Shown here: positions 40,701 to 49,568 of the stretch, in pieces
Position numbering within the stretch: the first letter of the stretch is position 1
Layout: the number at the start of each line of letters is the position of its first letter
NCBI GenBank assembly: GCA_000818945.1
Contig: KN805408.1
Coordinates: 271,684-335,683, forward strand
Origin: Schizochytrium sp. CCTCC M209059
Lineage: Eukaryota; Sar; Bigyra; Thraustochytrida; Thraustochytriidae
Length of the DNA: 64,000 nucleotides
Reading direction: 5' to 3'
Notes under the pieces: generated by a model
What the model was told of the DNA's origin: nothing
The model's input: the letters and a program-made list of their open reading frames with translations, nothing else
Databases searched by the model: none
Translations under genes and position numbers: made by a program

Positions 40701-42921
40701 TTTGGTCACTGCGCAAATCCAGGAGTTCGACTTCCGTGGCCCTGAATTTGTCCGAGAGCTTGCGTCCTGCCACGTTCCGCTCGATGCGCACTGCATCGTA
40801 GACGACATCAAGCATCTGGCGCTTGTTCAAGCCCTCAATTTCGAAACCTCGCATTTTCAGCGTTGTTGATACGCGCTCAAATGAAATGCGTGGCAACACA
40901 ATGTTTTCCATGTGCTCACTGCGAAGATGGGCATGCGGCGAGGGCTCCCAGACCTCGTAATACGTTTCGGTGACCATGCGCATACGCTTGTAAATCTCTT
41001 CCTCGGTTTCCTCGAGGTCCAGATTGGGTTCTTCGATATCTTCCCATGGCGTCTTGTTCTGCATGACCATCATCATTTGACTGCGTTCTGTGAGCTGGCC
41101 GCGCGTGTCCTTCGTGTTCTTTTTCTTTTTGCTCTTTTTCTCGCTCGTATCGGCTCCGAGCAGCTTGGGTTGGTAAACCTCTGTCCACCAGCGGTCCCGG
41201 CCACCCCAAGCAAGCAATTCGCCTTGATCTGTTCTTGCAAAGGCTATATTGACACCGCAAGAAATATCCACAACGCGTCTTCCCCAGAGCGCACTTGTGT
41301 TTGGCGAACAAATTGCCCGGACAAAGGGGCTCTTGTACTTGCGCGCCTCAAGATCCATGAGACGCTCGGCTTCTATCCTTGCGCGTTCAACCGGGTCGTC
41401 GTCGTCATCCTCACTTTCGTCCTCTTCACTATCAGTATCCCCATCGTCATCATCGTCATTGCCTTGGTTGGTGTTGTCATCCTCGCCGTGATTGTGGTGG
41501 CCTTCGGAGTCCTCTTGGTTTTTTGAGCCGCTTTCCAGGTCGTCGTGATCAGAGCTTTCGTCGCCCGAGTCGTCGGGAATGCCAAAGTCTGCGCCACGAA
41601 TCAGTTTGTCGAGCATTGAACGCGGGCGGTCCGGAAAACGCATTTGGCTCTTGTCGAGGTGCTCCGTTGCCGCCGCCATCACACCCTGCGTGCCAAGCTC
41701 GTCGCGGCCTGGCAGCGCGTTGACCTCATCAATCTCGTACATGCTTTCCTGATCATGCAAAAGCTCAGACCCAGTTCCTGCAAAGCGGCGCGGGAACTTT
41801 GTCCGCTTGCTCAAGTTGCGTCCTGGCTGGCCGCTATTTCTGTACTTGAGCTCTCGGGTGCCTTCTGGAATAACTCGCGAGTTCCACATGTCCTGAATGA
41901 GATCAAAGTTCTTGAACGCAGCGTGCGGACGTGCAGCGTCAGCGGAAAACTGCCCGAAGGCACCTACGCCAAATACATAAACCTGACCCGCGATATCGAG
42001 CGCGCCAGCAAGCTCGTCCCGCACCCGCTTTTTGGCGTTGGCGATTGCGCGCATTTTTTCTTGCTGTTCCCCCTGCCAATTACGCCACGCCTTGGCCTGC
42101 GCAAGAGCCTGCTCTTCCATTTGCTCTTCCTCATCAACGAGCTCCTCCAGACGCCGGATCATTACCGCACGAGGCGTCCGCTTTCCGAACCGAACTCCGC
42201 GTCTCTCAAGTTCGCCCCTCAGATCGCCAAGTTGGAGCCAAATTTTGCGGAACTCGCTGTATTCAATGTACCCAGACTTGTCCGAGTCGTATTTCTTGAA
42301 GAACTTTTCTTGCTTGGCTTGACTCACGTGAATACCGAGGTACTCGAGAATGTCAACAAACTCATCTTCGGAGATTCGGCCCGAGTTGTCCTCGTCAAAC
42401 ATCGCAAAAGCGTCTTTTGGGTTGAGGTTCGCGGAAGGCGTAAAGCCGATTGAGTTTCCTGCGTCTGGGTCACAGGCGTAAAGAGCTGCTTTGAACTCGT
42501 CCAGCCCGAGCGCCCCGCTCTTGTCACTGTCAAGATAATTAAAGTATCGCCTGGTTTTCGCCTCTGACAAATTGATGCCTAACTTTGGCAGCATCTCTTG
42601 GAACTCTTCGAACTCAATAAGTCCACTGCCATCTGCATCGATTTCGTTAAAGACGTCCTCTGCAGACCTTTTAAGGAGGTCCTCTGGCGCCAAGCCGGGC
42701 TCCCCATCCTCGTCATCGTACGTGATTGTATCGGCGAAGACGGCCTGCGCGGCTTCAAAGTCCTTGTCGCCGAGGACCTCATCTTCGTCGCGTTTTCCTC
42801 CGCGCTTCGCAGCATCTTTACGCTCCTTCTCGTCAAGAAGGTCGCGCTCCTCAAGCTTGCCCAGCAACTTGGACTTGGTGAGCCCGGCAGCCGCCGCTGT
42901 GCGCCTCCGTTGACGTGCCAT
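37762..42921 (-). CDS. Large EF-hand / RCC1-repeat / discoidin-like fusion protein
   Basis: 1719 residues from an ATG at 42921, single exon. Four canonical EF-hand loops lie at about 95-106, 131-142, 176-187 and 212-223 (for example DADGSGLIEFEE), so it should bind calcium. Next comes a SAP-like helical segment (about 231-267) and a Glu/Asp-rich linker (about 450-510). RCC1-type beta-propeller repeats follow, the clearest between about 820 and 1145 (VSAGAFHVAGISS, LYTWGDGAFGRLGQG, VDCGFAHSAAVS, ISCGNAHTGAVT). At about 1155-1330 is an F5/8-C (discoidin/fucolectin)-like domain (NLALYRSARQSSVYN, FWEVDLGRICMLEKIVLWN). The C-terminal part has Cys clusters (CEACDMC, ICKICTHPFSTH), possibly zinc-binding, and ends in an acidic run followed by a basic Ser/Arg tail (RRFSRVSFSSLTRSFSRRR). 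I do not know a named protein with this order; its role is unknown. No signal peptide is seen, so it is probably intracellular. Confidence 0.9.
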   Translation of the reverse strand: MARQRRRTAAAAGLTKSKLLGKLEERDLLDEKERKDAAKRGGKRDEDEVLGDKDFEAAQAVFADTITYDDEDGEPGLAPEDLLKRSAEDVFNEIDADGSGLIEFEEFQEMLPKLGINLSEAKTRRYFNYLDSDKSGALGLDEFKAALYACDPDAGNSIGFTPSANLNPKDAFAMFDEDNSGRISEDEFVDILEYLGIHVSQAKQEKFFKKYDSDKSGYIEYSEFRKIWLQLGDLRGELERRGVRFGKRTPRAVMIRRLEELVDEEEQMEEQALAQAKAWRNWQGEQQEKMRAIANAKKRVRDELAGALDIAGQVYVFGVGAFGQFSADAARPHAAFKNFDLIQDMWNSRVIPEGTRELKYRNSGQPGRNLSKRTKFPRRFAGTGSELLHDQESMYEIDEVNALPGRDELGTQGVMAAATEHLDKSQMRFPDRPRSMLDKLIRGADFGIPDDSGDESSDHDDLESGSKNQEDSEGHHNHGEDDNTNQGNDDDDDGDTDSEEDESEDDDDDPVERARIEAERLMDLEARKYKSPFVRAICSPNTSALWGRRVVDISCGVNIAFARTDQGELLAWGGRDRWWTEVYQPKLLGADTSEKKSKKKKNTKDTRGQLTERSQMMMVMQNKTPWEDIEEPNLDLEETEEEIYKRMRMVTETYYEVWEPSPHAHLRSEHMENIVLPRISFERVSTTLKMRGFEIEGLNKRQMLDVVYDAVRIERNVAGRKLSDKFRATEVELLDLRSDQKKLTTRADIIESTVCSIWRPLLDMYKTQREEKASQRSQVRQIREEQHEKIYAKWRSDLRGPRLNSSRKRLPGPSITTERGGRPVCYTESTSGYAQVSAGAFHVAGISSASGELYTWGDGAFGRLGQGQGPALRSRRDVEANAKRGMSGSVVSAVQAAAVSAEATASRHDASAPTLVEQLAGCELLTVDCGFAHSAAVSRKGNVFVWGGSNNGKLGLGPLPKDSEFYCPYPTRLQMPDQVRVVQISCGNAHTGAVTEDGRLFMWGCADGGRLGLGQRLPKNVEVPALARTLAVAGERIRQVSCGCTHTIACSRTQKRVEGEGINKVKHVVGGRVFVAGPVAALGRARPTFHIVRELMDIPMKQVSAGYSASACVSTEGELYTWGDNKSGAIGQDAERKFVRRPRLVRALYTVPRNLALYRSARQSSVYNKRGPKTAVNGDVSGMGESQCMHTQMDAQPFWEVDLGRICMLEKIVLWNREDKPMDVSAPHDHFTKRLFPCWILVGITPFDGQLVNAYGQCSAKKKLVKNARRSTWRLPPNTSARYVRIQLEATNYLHFAELEVHGTPGLIRPISRVDSVQVSKEAMFVVCKPSVSEADLENAYTRAVRADPANAFVLRQFPSYFRAYDEIRFGEHVRKCPLDRGSIRCEMCVLRHRWADVEYPPGPGGRLRRLESMGQILLDTSPPPLNWQIIKPKIDSAMASLLYTLDTVKGFFSRSSGKLLGRGIALERFNMTLHEADMGKTDYLLRQMQAFKKAEDDEAAEALAAKSAEEQEADATARRASSTERGLRGACEACDMCTSFEPLLLNERICKICTHPFSTHILKDVAASAKKSRRRRKHQEDVSADSSSILDSAKSVSTIEDAESISEGKPSALTGGDAEKDNDKSRLPQHHDKDIDDVSKDDDIHDDEYEEEDDDEEDGDGDEDASLSRRFSRVSFSSLTRSFSRRRSRQVSDALVEAVESRDDAAAAGPAAAAPLLP

Positions 42922-43373
42922 GACCCGCTTGAGGTTTTGATGTCCTTTCTCCTGTTCCGCCTTTGCGAACGTAGAGCGACGCGCTATGTCGTGCGCATGC
43001 GCGCGTAATCGCCCAATCGCTTGCCCGCTCGCTCGCTCGCTCGCTGACGGGCTTGAGCGCAGGTAAGCTTGCTCCGTCTCGCATCACCATCCCCGAAGTG
43101 TAGCAATAAAGAGCAACTTGAACCAGGTGTCCGTTAGGGACAGATAGACAACGTCCCGGGTGGGTTGTCTATCGTTGTACGTATATATACCCTACTGCAA
43201 GGAAGAGTCAAAAGAAGAAGAAGAGGACTGACGCCGATGACATCAATGAAGATGTGGGATCACCTAAGGCAAAAGAGCAAGAATACAAGAGAATGAGAAT
43301 GTGTCACCATGACATCCTTTTTTGAGAATTTGTTGACAGCGACAAATCTTGATTAGATTTCACCAGTATACAT
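42922..43373. other. Short intergenic region between two tandem minus-strand genes
   Basis: 452 bp holding the 3' region of the PLC gene and the promoter of the RCC1 fusion gene. (GCTC)n runs lie at about 43023-43044. A perfect hairpin and a TATA-like palindrome are listed separately. Confidence 0.6.
43143..43191 (-). promoter_or_regulatory. Hairpin (10-bp perfect dyad) next to a TATATA palindrome
   Basis: GATAGACAAC at 43143-43152 and its exact complement GTTGTCTATC at 43164-43173 enclose 11 bases. Eight bp further lies GTATATATAC (43181-43190), itself a palindrome and TATA-like. The pair is about 220-270 bp upstream of the RCC1 fusion ATG. A core promoter with an operator-like dyad is a possible reading. 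Confidence 0.4.
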
Positions 43374-46300
43374 CTACATTTTCAAGGCACCTCCGGGAAG
43401 CGTTCTCTTGGAGGACAGAGAAATTTTGCAAAACAAAAAGCCGTCATCCGTAAGTGCACCATTTGCGTGACGCATAGGTACGTAGCGAAAGCCCTGACGA
43501 AGGCACTTGAGCGGAAAGACATTTTGACATACAAATCGGCCCTTTTTGGCACGACTACTGTCCACGGTCCGAACGATAAAACTCAGCAAAGAAAGCTCCA
43601 CATTGTGTACCTCGAAGCGAAAGGTTTCGCCCCAAAAAGGATCAAAGCCGTTGTGCTCGACCCACGTCGAACGCACCGTAGAATCATCCTGCTCGAGGCC
43701 GCGCAAGGTAATCTCGACATAAGGATTGATCGAAGTACCTGCGCCTGGCGGACGTGGGAGATAGTGGCCGGAAATCAAACTGACCTCCAGCACCGTGACA
43801 ACATCGTCGAAGCTTGCGTCACCCGGCTCCAGCGCCCATGGCAGTGACCGGTGACTTGGCGTATGCTCGCCAAAGTTCTGATGCCCAAGCATACGCTTGA
43901 CCTTGTCGCTCACATACGCGTGAGGCGGTTTGATGCCATAAGAGCCTCCTCCGGTAGCCGAGTCGTGGCCATTTGCGGCGCGCAATTCAATTGCGCCCGC
44001 GTCGCCATCCGTCGTCTCCGGCGTCATTTGCACATTTGCACCAGCTTTTGCGAGCTGGACGGCGTCGCGCGTTGCAGACTTGGCAACAAAGGCGTTGACC
44101 CCCACCGCCACTGACTTGAGCATGGCCTCGGGTTTGAGCACGTATCCACAGCCGCCATTGTCCGCAAACTTGCCCTGATTGAGCCAGACTTCAGCGCCAA
44201 AGTTTTGGTAGTTGAGCGCGACAATCTGGCAACCCGCATTCCATGCAGGCACCGGGTCGTAATTCGACGAGGTGATGCGGCTCCCCGCGGGGAAGACGCG
44301 CAGCAGGTGGTCTTTCGAGTACGTACACAAGGCAGCAGCCCGGGGACCAGGCATGGCCAGCTTGCGCATCTTTTGCTCCGAAAGCGACGAAGAAGAACAG
44401 AACCGCGGTGCATCAAAGACGAGAACATCACTCGTCTCCGACTTGTGAACTGGAATGGGTACATTCTTAATATACATGAGCCGGAGCAATGACGGTGTCA
44501 CGCCGTCGCGGCTCTCGTCCACGTACTGGGCAAGAATGCTCGGAGTGAACTCCTCGCTCTGTTTGGCTGGAGGGCCCTTGCCGCTTGCCTTTCCGCGTGA
44601 ACCGCTGCTTCTCGAATGAAGTACGGAAGGAGGCGGTTGCGGTGTGGGCTTTTCAACGACAACGGCCGCGCGTTCCTGTGGTGTCTCCAGCTCGCGCGAG
44701 AGCCTGTCCTCGCGCTCACTGTCGCGAGCTCCGTTCTCACAATCCGCGTCTGCTTCTTTGGAAGATGTGCCTTCTTCAAGTAGGGGGGACATGCTCGTGT
44801 CGGATCCAGAGCTCTTTTTGTGCTGCATGGGGCGCCACGAGGACGACGAAGAGAACGATCGCGCCGGGCTGCTACGTGTGCTTCCTCCCCGGAGCTCGTT
44901 GCTGCTCATGAGAACGTCGCGGGGCAAGTCGCCTTCGCTAATATCGCTCTTGCTATCCGTGATGCTGGTCGTATCCCTCGCAAACTGATCAAAATCTTCG
45001 TCTTCGTCGGTTCCGACATCAGCGGCTTCGTCTTCAGGCCCATCGTCTCCATCGTTGTCATCACCGGCGTCGAGAAGTTCTTCATCCGACTGCTCGGCTC
45101 CTTCTTCGAACATTTCCTCCAAGTCGTCGGCGTCAGCAGACTCGGCCGTGCCGACGCTGTTTCGCGTGTTTTCGCGGTTTGGCGGACTCGACGGCGTGCT
45201 CTCGCCAGGCAGCAGCGAGTGCTCCGGTCCTGGGCCTAGAGATGCTGACCCGAGGCTTTCTACGCGGATGCGCGCACTGCTCATCGGGTTAGAGTGGGTA
45301 AATGAGGCAAAGTTGCTAAAGCCTGAAGAAAGATTAGACAGGCTTGAACGGTTCGAGAGGTTCGACATTTGTGACACGGGACCCTCTTCTTCAGCTTGTT
45401 GAGCGCTCTGCGCGCGCGCCGGAGATTTCTCTCGTTCGCTGCTGCGCAGCGCAGCGGCATCAGTTTCCCCAGAGCTGGAGTCCCGTCGAAGCCGACTGGC
45501 CGAGGCCGTCTGCCGTCTTCGAAGCTCTGCATTTTGTTCGCGTCGCTGTTTTCGCAGTTGCTCCTGTAACTCAAGTTTGCGCATTTTGATCTCGATGCGG
45601 TCGGCCTTGGTCATGCGCTTTGCAGGGCGATCACGAATGACGAACTTGCGACGAAGGTCATACGGGCTAAGCCATTCAAAGACACCCTCCTTGAGGTTGT
45701 CCTCGTTTGGCGTTGGGAAATGAAAAAGATCGTCGCCCAAAATGGCCTCCATATAATACACTTGCTTGCGTTGCTGTTCCATTGAGCAGTGGTTTTCAAT
45801 CGTGATGATAACTGGAAACTCGCTGGCGTCGAAGCCGTGCTTGCGCAGGGCCACAATGCAGTCCCGAAAGGGCAAAGGCTTGCACAAGGTGTTGCCGTGC
45901 GTGACAATGGGTTCATCCCCGGCCCCGTTCCACGCGTCGAGCTCGATAACGCGGACACCAAGCCTCAGCGCCCGCGTGATGGCGTAGGCTGTGGACTCGC
46001 TGTTGATTTGATTTCCACTTAGATAAGAATTGTGGGAGGAGGAAATAAAGTAATGGCTCAGAGGCTGATGCATGTCCTGGTAGACGTTTTGCAGCTTGGA
46101 GACGTCGCCGACTTGATTGTACACGCCATCAACAAGCATGGACACGAAAGAATCATATGTGAGCTCGGGAGCAACGTACTCTGGCGAGGCGGGGTGCCAA
46201 TCGGGAAGTTGTGTAGCTGCAGAAGACTGGTGCTTGCTCAACAAACGCATGCCTTCGGAGCTGGCCGTCTCCGAGTCTTGGCTTCTGGCGCGTACGCGCA

Positions 46301-48671
46301 TTCGTGAGAGGAAGCGCTTGATACGTCGACGCTTTCCGCCTGTTGCGCGGTCGCCCGTTGTATTCGAGCTCGTGTCTGAGCCACGGCGTGGACGCACAAA
46401 GGCACTTCCAAGAGACGACTTGGTAGCGATGAGTCTGCGGTTCATGATACCAGGGGTGGACGTGTGCTTGCCGTGATGTCTTTCGGGGATGTGAGTGCTG
46501 TCGATGTTGGGCTGCGTTGGCGCGCTGTGCGTGCTCACATCTGATCCGACCCGTGCTCGCGTTGTGGCGGGCTGCAAGCTCACAGAGCGGCTATTAACTG
46601 TAATGTGCGGGGGAGGCGGAGGAAGAACCGACGAATTCGACGAGGCCGAGGCAGCTGTTCGAGGAGAGAGAGGCAGATCCGAGGAAAAGGAGGCAACAGC
46701 AGAGCTTGCCGCGCCGTTCAAGTCTGGAAAGTCTTGCGAGAGATCATCCGAAGAGAGATCGTGATTTGCTTGGCCGGAAATAGCTCCCGGCACCTGGATC
46801 AAATCGGGTCCCTCGGGCGGGCAATTTTCCTCTGTGCTTAAAAGCGAGTCTACGGATGGCGAAATGAAGCCATCGAGCGCGGGAGACGACTGGACGTTAT
46901 TGACGCACCACTGGTCATGAGCAGGGATCATCCAAGGCTGCGCCGGATCGCTATAGATGCGTCGATCCCGCTCGAAGTGATAGATGCGGTAGGCACACTC
47001 TAAAACAGTTGGACGCTCCTCGTCGTTGGTGGACCAAGCCACGAACTTGGCAAGGTCCTCGGGGCCAAGTCGCAAGTCGGTCAGAGGGAGATCCCCGTTT
47101 GCAACGGGAGACACGGCCTCGGCGCCGGATCCGAGAACCTTGGCCAGAATGAACTCCTGAAACATGTTTGGCTTTGACTGGATGCTTTCAAACATGCTTT
47201 CAAACTCGTTGAAGTCGAGAGAACCATTTCCGTCGGCATCAAATTCGTTCATCCACTTGCGGATTTCTGCCGCGGGAACGTGGACATTGAGTCGCTTAAA
47301 CATGTGTTTGACCTCGCGAAAAGTGGCCTTTCCATCTCGATTTGTGTCGACGAGCTCCCACTCATCGCGCGCGCGCTCGCGCAATGTCTTAACTTCGAGT
47401 TCCTGGCCGATGCGCTCGTCGAGAGCTGTTTGGAACGAGGGAATAGAAGGCTTATGAAACGGGTTGATCTGTTTAAGAACCTCCCAGAAGCAGCTTGCAC
47501 TCCGTCCGCGTTTGGGTGACTCTCGCTGGGCAACTTGGCCTCGTCTGTTGACGGCGAACTTGGAAGCCTTGGTAAAGCCAGTAGAACCTTGAAGGAAGCG
47601 TACCCGAGAGTCGTGGTGAGTAGACCTCGTGTCGCCATCAAGGTCGACAGAGTGTTCGCGAGGACGATCGCGGGGGCTCTTTGGCGGACTAGCGCCGATG
47701 TTGGATCCAGGATGTTCGCTGCCTTCGATCGTGAAGCGCGATTGAGAGTCAATGTGCACTTCTTCACCCTGTTCGATGAGGTGTGCTTGCTTGACGACAT
47801 GCTGTACCAGGTCATTGAGCGTGGTGCTGGTCGTTGAGGTGCGCTCATCTTGGCGTTTCGGCTGGCCTGCAGGGCCTTTGTGCCTCAGAGGAACAGAATT
47901 ACGAATGCTTGTTGTGCCCTGGTGCAAACGTTTGCCCGTGTAAGCCAGGCCGGAGGAGATGGCAGAGTCAAAGTTAAGGTTTCCCCACGAACGGGACTTG
48001 TGCATGGAACCAGCATGACTTCCGCCACCCGAACTGGCAGAGTCGGCCCGGGAATTCATTCGTTGGTGACGGGCATTGCTAGATTCAATCTGCCGAAATC
48101 TGCGGCCAGAGCCAAGACCAGCATCTCGCGCGAGATTTCCCCAGGACCGTGACTTGCTCATGTGTCCTGCATGAGGATCGTGAAGAGTACCAGTGTTCGA
48201 TTCCGAGTGCCCATTTTCCGATTGCGCTGTGTCCTGGCCTTTGCCCCTTTCTGACTTGGCCCCTTGCAAGCCTCGACTTCGCTTGGCGAACGATAGCGTT
48301 CCCATGGACCTCGATTTACGCATGCCGGTGCCTTGACTATCATTGTTTTCGCTGTTGTTCCTTTGTGCGCTGCCGTCAGCTGGGCCATCGTCGTCTGCGA
48401 GACGCTCGTCGAGCCCTCTTTCCAGCTGCAACACGCTGTTTAGAAGAGGCACATTGGAGTGTGAGATCGTGGGCGACAGCTTGTACTGGTCTTCTTGTTC
48501 ATAGGCGTCGTGATCATCGAGATCTTGGTGGTCAAGTTCATGTTCATTGGCGGCATTGTTGCCGAAGAAAAAGTCGTCGTCGTCGTCGTCATTGTTCTCG
48601 GACGCGCCCGACGAGAAGCTCCCCGCTGCCGTCGCGCGCGTCTCTTCGTGCCTTGCCGTGCGTGGGATCAT
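43374..48671 (-). CDS. Phosphoinositide-specific phospholipase C (EF-hand, X, Y, C2)
   Basis: Hydrolyses PI(4,5)P2 to diacylglycerol and IP3. 1765 residues from an ATG at 48671, single exon. The N-terminal 430 residues are Ser/Asn/Arg-rich and carry three copies of a KSRS[W/M]G[N/T]L motif. Two canonical EF-hands follow (about 440-505; loops DTNRDGKATFRE and DADGNGSLDFNE). The catalytic X box starts near 870: SSSHNSYLSGN with His 880, ELDAWNG (calcium ligands), VTHGNTL with His 925 and IENHC. The two His are 45 residues apart, as in mammalian PLC-delta. A Ser/Glu/Asp-rich linker of roughly 380 residues separates X from Y (about 1394-1525, with SNYDPVPAWNAGCQIVALN and YVLKPEAML). A C2 domain (about 1610-1755) ends the protein. 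No PH domain is visible in the N-terminus. The long acidic linker resembles autoinhibitory X-Y linkers. Confidence 0.95.
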   Translation of the reverse strand: MIPRTARHEETRATAAGSFSSGASENNDDDDDDFFFGNNAANEHELDHQDLDDHDAYEQEDQYKLSPTISHSNVPLLNSVLQLERGLDERLADDDGPADGSAQRNNSENNDSQGTGMRKSRSMGTLSFAKRSRGLQGAKSERGKGQDTAQSENGHSESNTGTLHDPHAGHMSKSRSWGNLARDAGLGSGRRFRQIESSNARHQRMNSRADSASSGGGSHAGSMHKSRSWGNLNFDSAISSGLAYTGKRLHQGTTSIRNSVPLRHKGPAGQPKRQDERTSTTSTTLNDLVQHVVKQAHLIEQGEEVHIDSQSRFTIEGSEHPGSNIGASPPKSPRDRPREHSVDLDGDTRSTHHDSRVRFLQGSTGFTKASKFAVNRRGQVAQRESPKRGRSASCFWEVLKQINPFHKPSIPSFQTALDERIGQELEVKTLRERARDEWELVDTNRDGKATFREVKHMFKRLNVHVPAAEIRKWMNEFDADGNGSLDFNEFESMFESIQSKPNMFQEFILAKVLGSGAEAVSPVANGDLPLTDLRLGPEDLAKFVAWSTNDEERPTVLECAYRIYHFERDRRIYSDPAQPWMIPAHDQWCVNNVQSSPALDGFISPSVDSLLSTEENCPPEGPDLIQVPGAISGQANHDLSSDDLSQDFPDLNGAASSAVASFSSDLPLSPRTAASASSNSSVLPPPPPHITVNSRSVSLQPATTRARVGSDVSTHSAPTQPNIDSTHIPERHHGKHTSTPGIMNRRLIATKSSLGSAFVRPRRGSDTSSNTTGDRATGGKRRRIKRFLSRMRVRARSQDSETASSEGMRLLSKHQSSAATQLPDWHPASPEYVAPELTYDSFVSMLVDGVYNQVGDVSKLQNVYQDMHQPLSHYFISSSHNSYLSGNQINSESTAYAITRALRLGVRVIELDAWNGAGDEPIVTHGNTLCKPLPFRDCIVALRKHGFDASEFPVIITIENHCSMEQQRKQVYYMEAILGDDLFHFPTPNEDNLKEGVFEWLSPYDLRRKFVIRDRPAKRMTKADRIEIKMRKLELQEQLRKQRREQNAELRRRQTASASRLRRDSSSGETDAAALRSSEREKSPARAQSAQQAEEEGPVSQMSNLSNRSSLSNLSSGFSNFASFTHSNPMSSARIRVESLGSASLGPGPEHSLLPGESTPSSPPNRENTRNSVGTAESADADDLEEMFEEGAEQSDEELLDAGDDNDGDDGPEDEAADVGTDEDEDFDQFARDTTSITDSKSDISEGDLPRDVLMSSNELRGGSTRSSPARSFSSSSSWRPMQHKKSSGSDTSMSPLLEEGTSSKEADADCENGARDSEREDRLSRELETPQERAAVVVEKPTPQPPPSVLHSRSSGSRGKASGKGPPAKQSEEFTPSILAQYVDESRDGVTPSLLRLMYIKNVPIPVHKSETSDVLVFDAPRFCSSSSLSEQKMRKLAMPGPRAAALCTYSKDHLLRVFPAGSRITSSNYDPVPAWNAGCQIVALNYQNFGAEVWLNQGKFADNGGCGYVLKPEAMLKSVAVGVNAFVAKSATRDAVQLAKAGANVQMTPETTDGDAGAIELRAANGHDSATGGGSYGIKPPHAYVSDKVKRMLGHQNFGEHTPSHRSLPWALEPGDASFDDVVTVLEVSLISGHYLPRPPGAGTSINPYVEITLRGLEQDDSTVRSTWVEHNGFDPFWGETFRFEVHNVELSLLSFIVRTVDSSRAKKGRFVCQNVFPLKCLRQGFRYVPMRHANGALTDDGFLFCKISLSSKRTLPGGALKM

Positions 48672-49568
48672 GTGCGCGTCTGGCGCGTCGAGCTTCGCTC
48701 CTCGACGTCCAAGACGGCTGAAAAGATGCCAATCTCCCTCCCCCTATCCGAGTCCGGTCACCTCGCGCGCGTGGGCAGACGGCCAGGGCGCGGAGAAGAA
48801 GAGGCGCGGCCGAGCAGGAGGCCGTCGCCGCCGCCTGCGCTGGCCCTGGGCCGCGCCTCGCGCCGAGCTCCGAGGCGTCTCGTGGTCTGTCTTACGGCGC
48901 CGCGTTGCGGCAAGGCCTCAGGGTCTGATTTGCGGATCCCGTCTGCCCGCCAGACTATCCGCTCGCGGCCTCGCTCGCCGCAGCGGCTGCCACGCTCGCC
49001 GCGGGCTCTGCCTGCCTGCCTGCCTGCCGCGCCGCCGCCGCCGCCGCCGACCTGGAGGCGGGCCGACTCGGCGCGGGCGCTCCGTTCTGTCCTGCACAGG
49101 GACTCGAGCGCGGTAATCGATATGCACTCACGCCTCGTAATTCAGGGTCTGCTCCGAGGCCGCCTCATCAGGATCAGGGAACGCCAGATTCCTTCCTCTG
49201 CGGCGCGACCAGCGAGCGCCCTGGCTATGAGGAACAACTGAACTGGGACGTGGTGGCCACCGGCGGGGACGTGGAGAGCAAGAGCAAGAGCGAGAGGAGA
49301 TCGAGGAGGGAGAGCTAGAGCTGGAGCAGGATTGGGGAGATAGCTATGCATCGAGGGCAAAAAACGCCTCATGGTGTGGTATGGTATGGTGTGGTGTGGT
49401 GAGAGAAGATAAGGCGAGCTGAGCTGAGCTGAGGATAGCGCATGACAGAAAGGTGCGCCTTGTTCTTGTAAGAAAAACCTGTGATCCGGAGCGATGGGAA
49501 AAAGTTGCGACGCTTGTATGCGTAGATTGATTTCTGTTAAAGGGATCATTATCATCGAGAGCGTTCTC
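48672..49568. other. Intergenic region, 0.9 kb, upstream of the PLC gene
   Basis: GC-rich, with (CTGC)n near 49010-49030, (CCG)n near 49032-49052, and short GGTAT/GGTGT repeats at 49375-49400 followed by GAGCT repeats (about 49413-49431). It holds the PLC promoter and the 3' end of the bZIP gene. No gene is supported. Confidence 0.5.
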
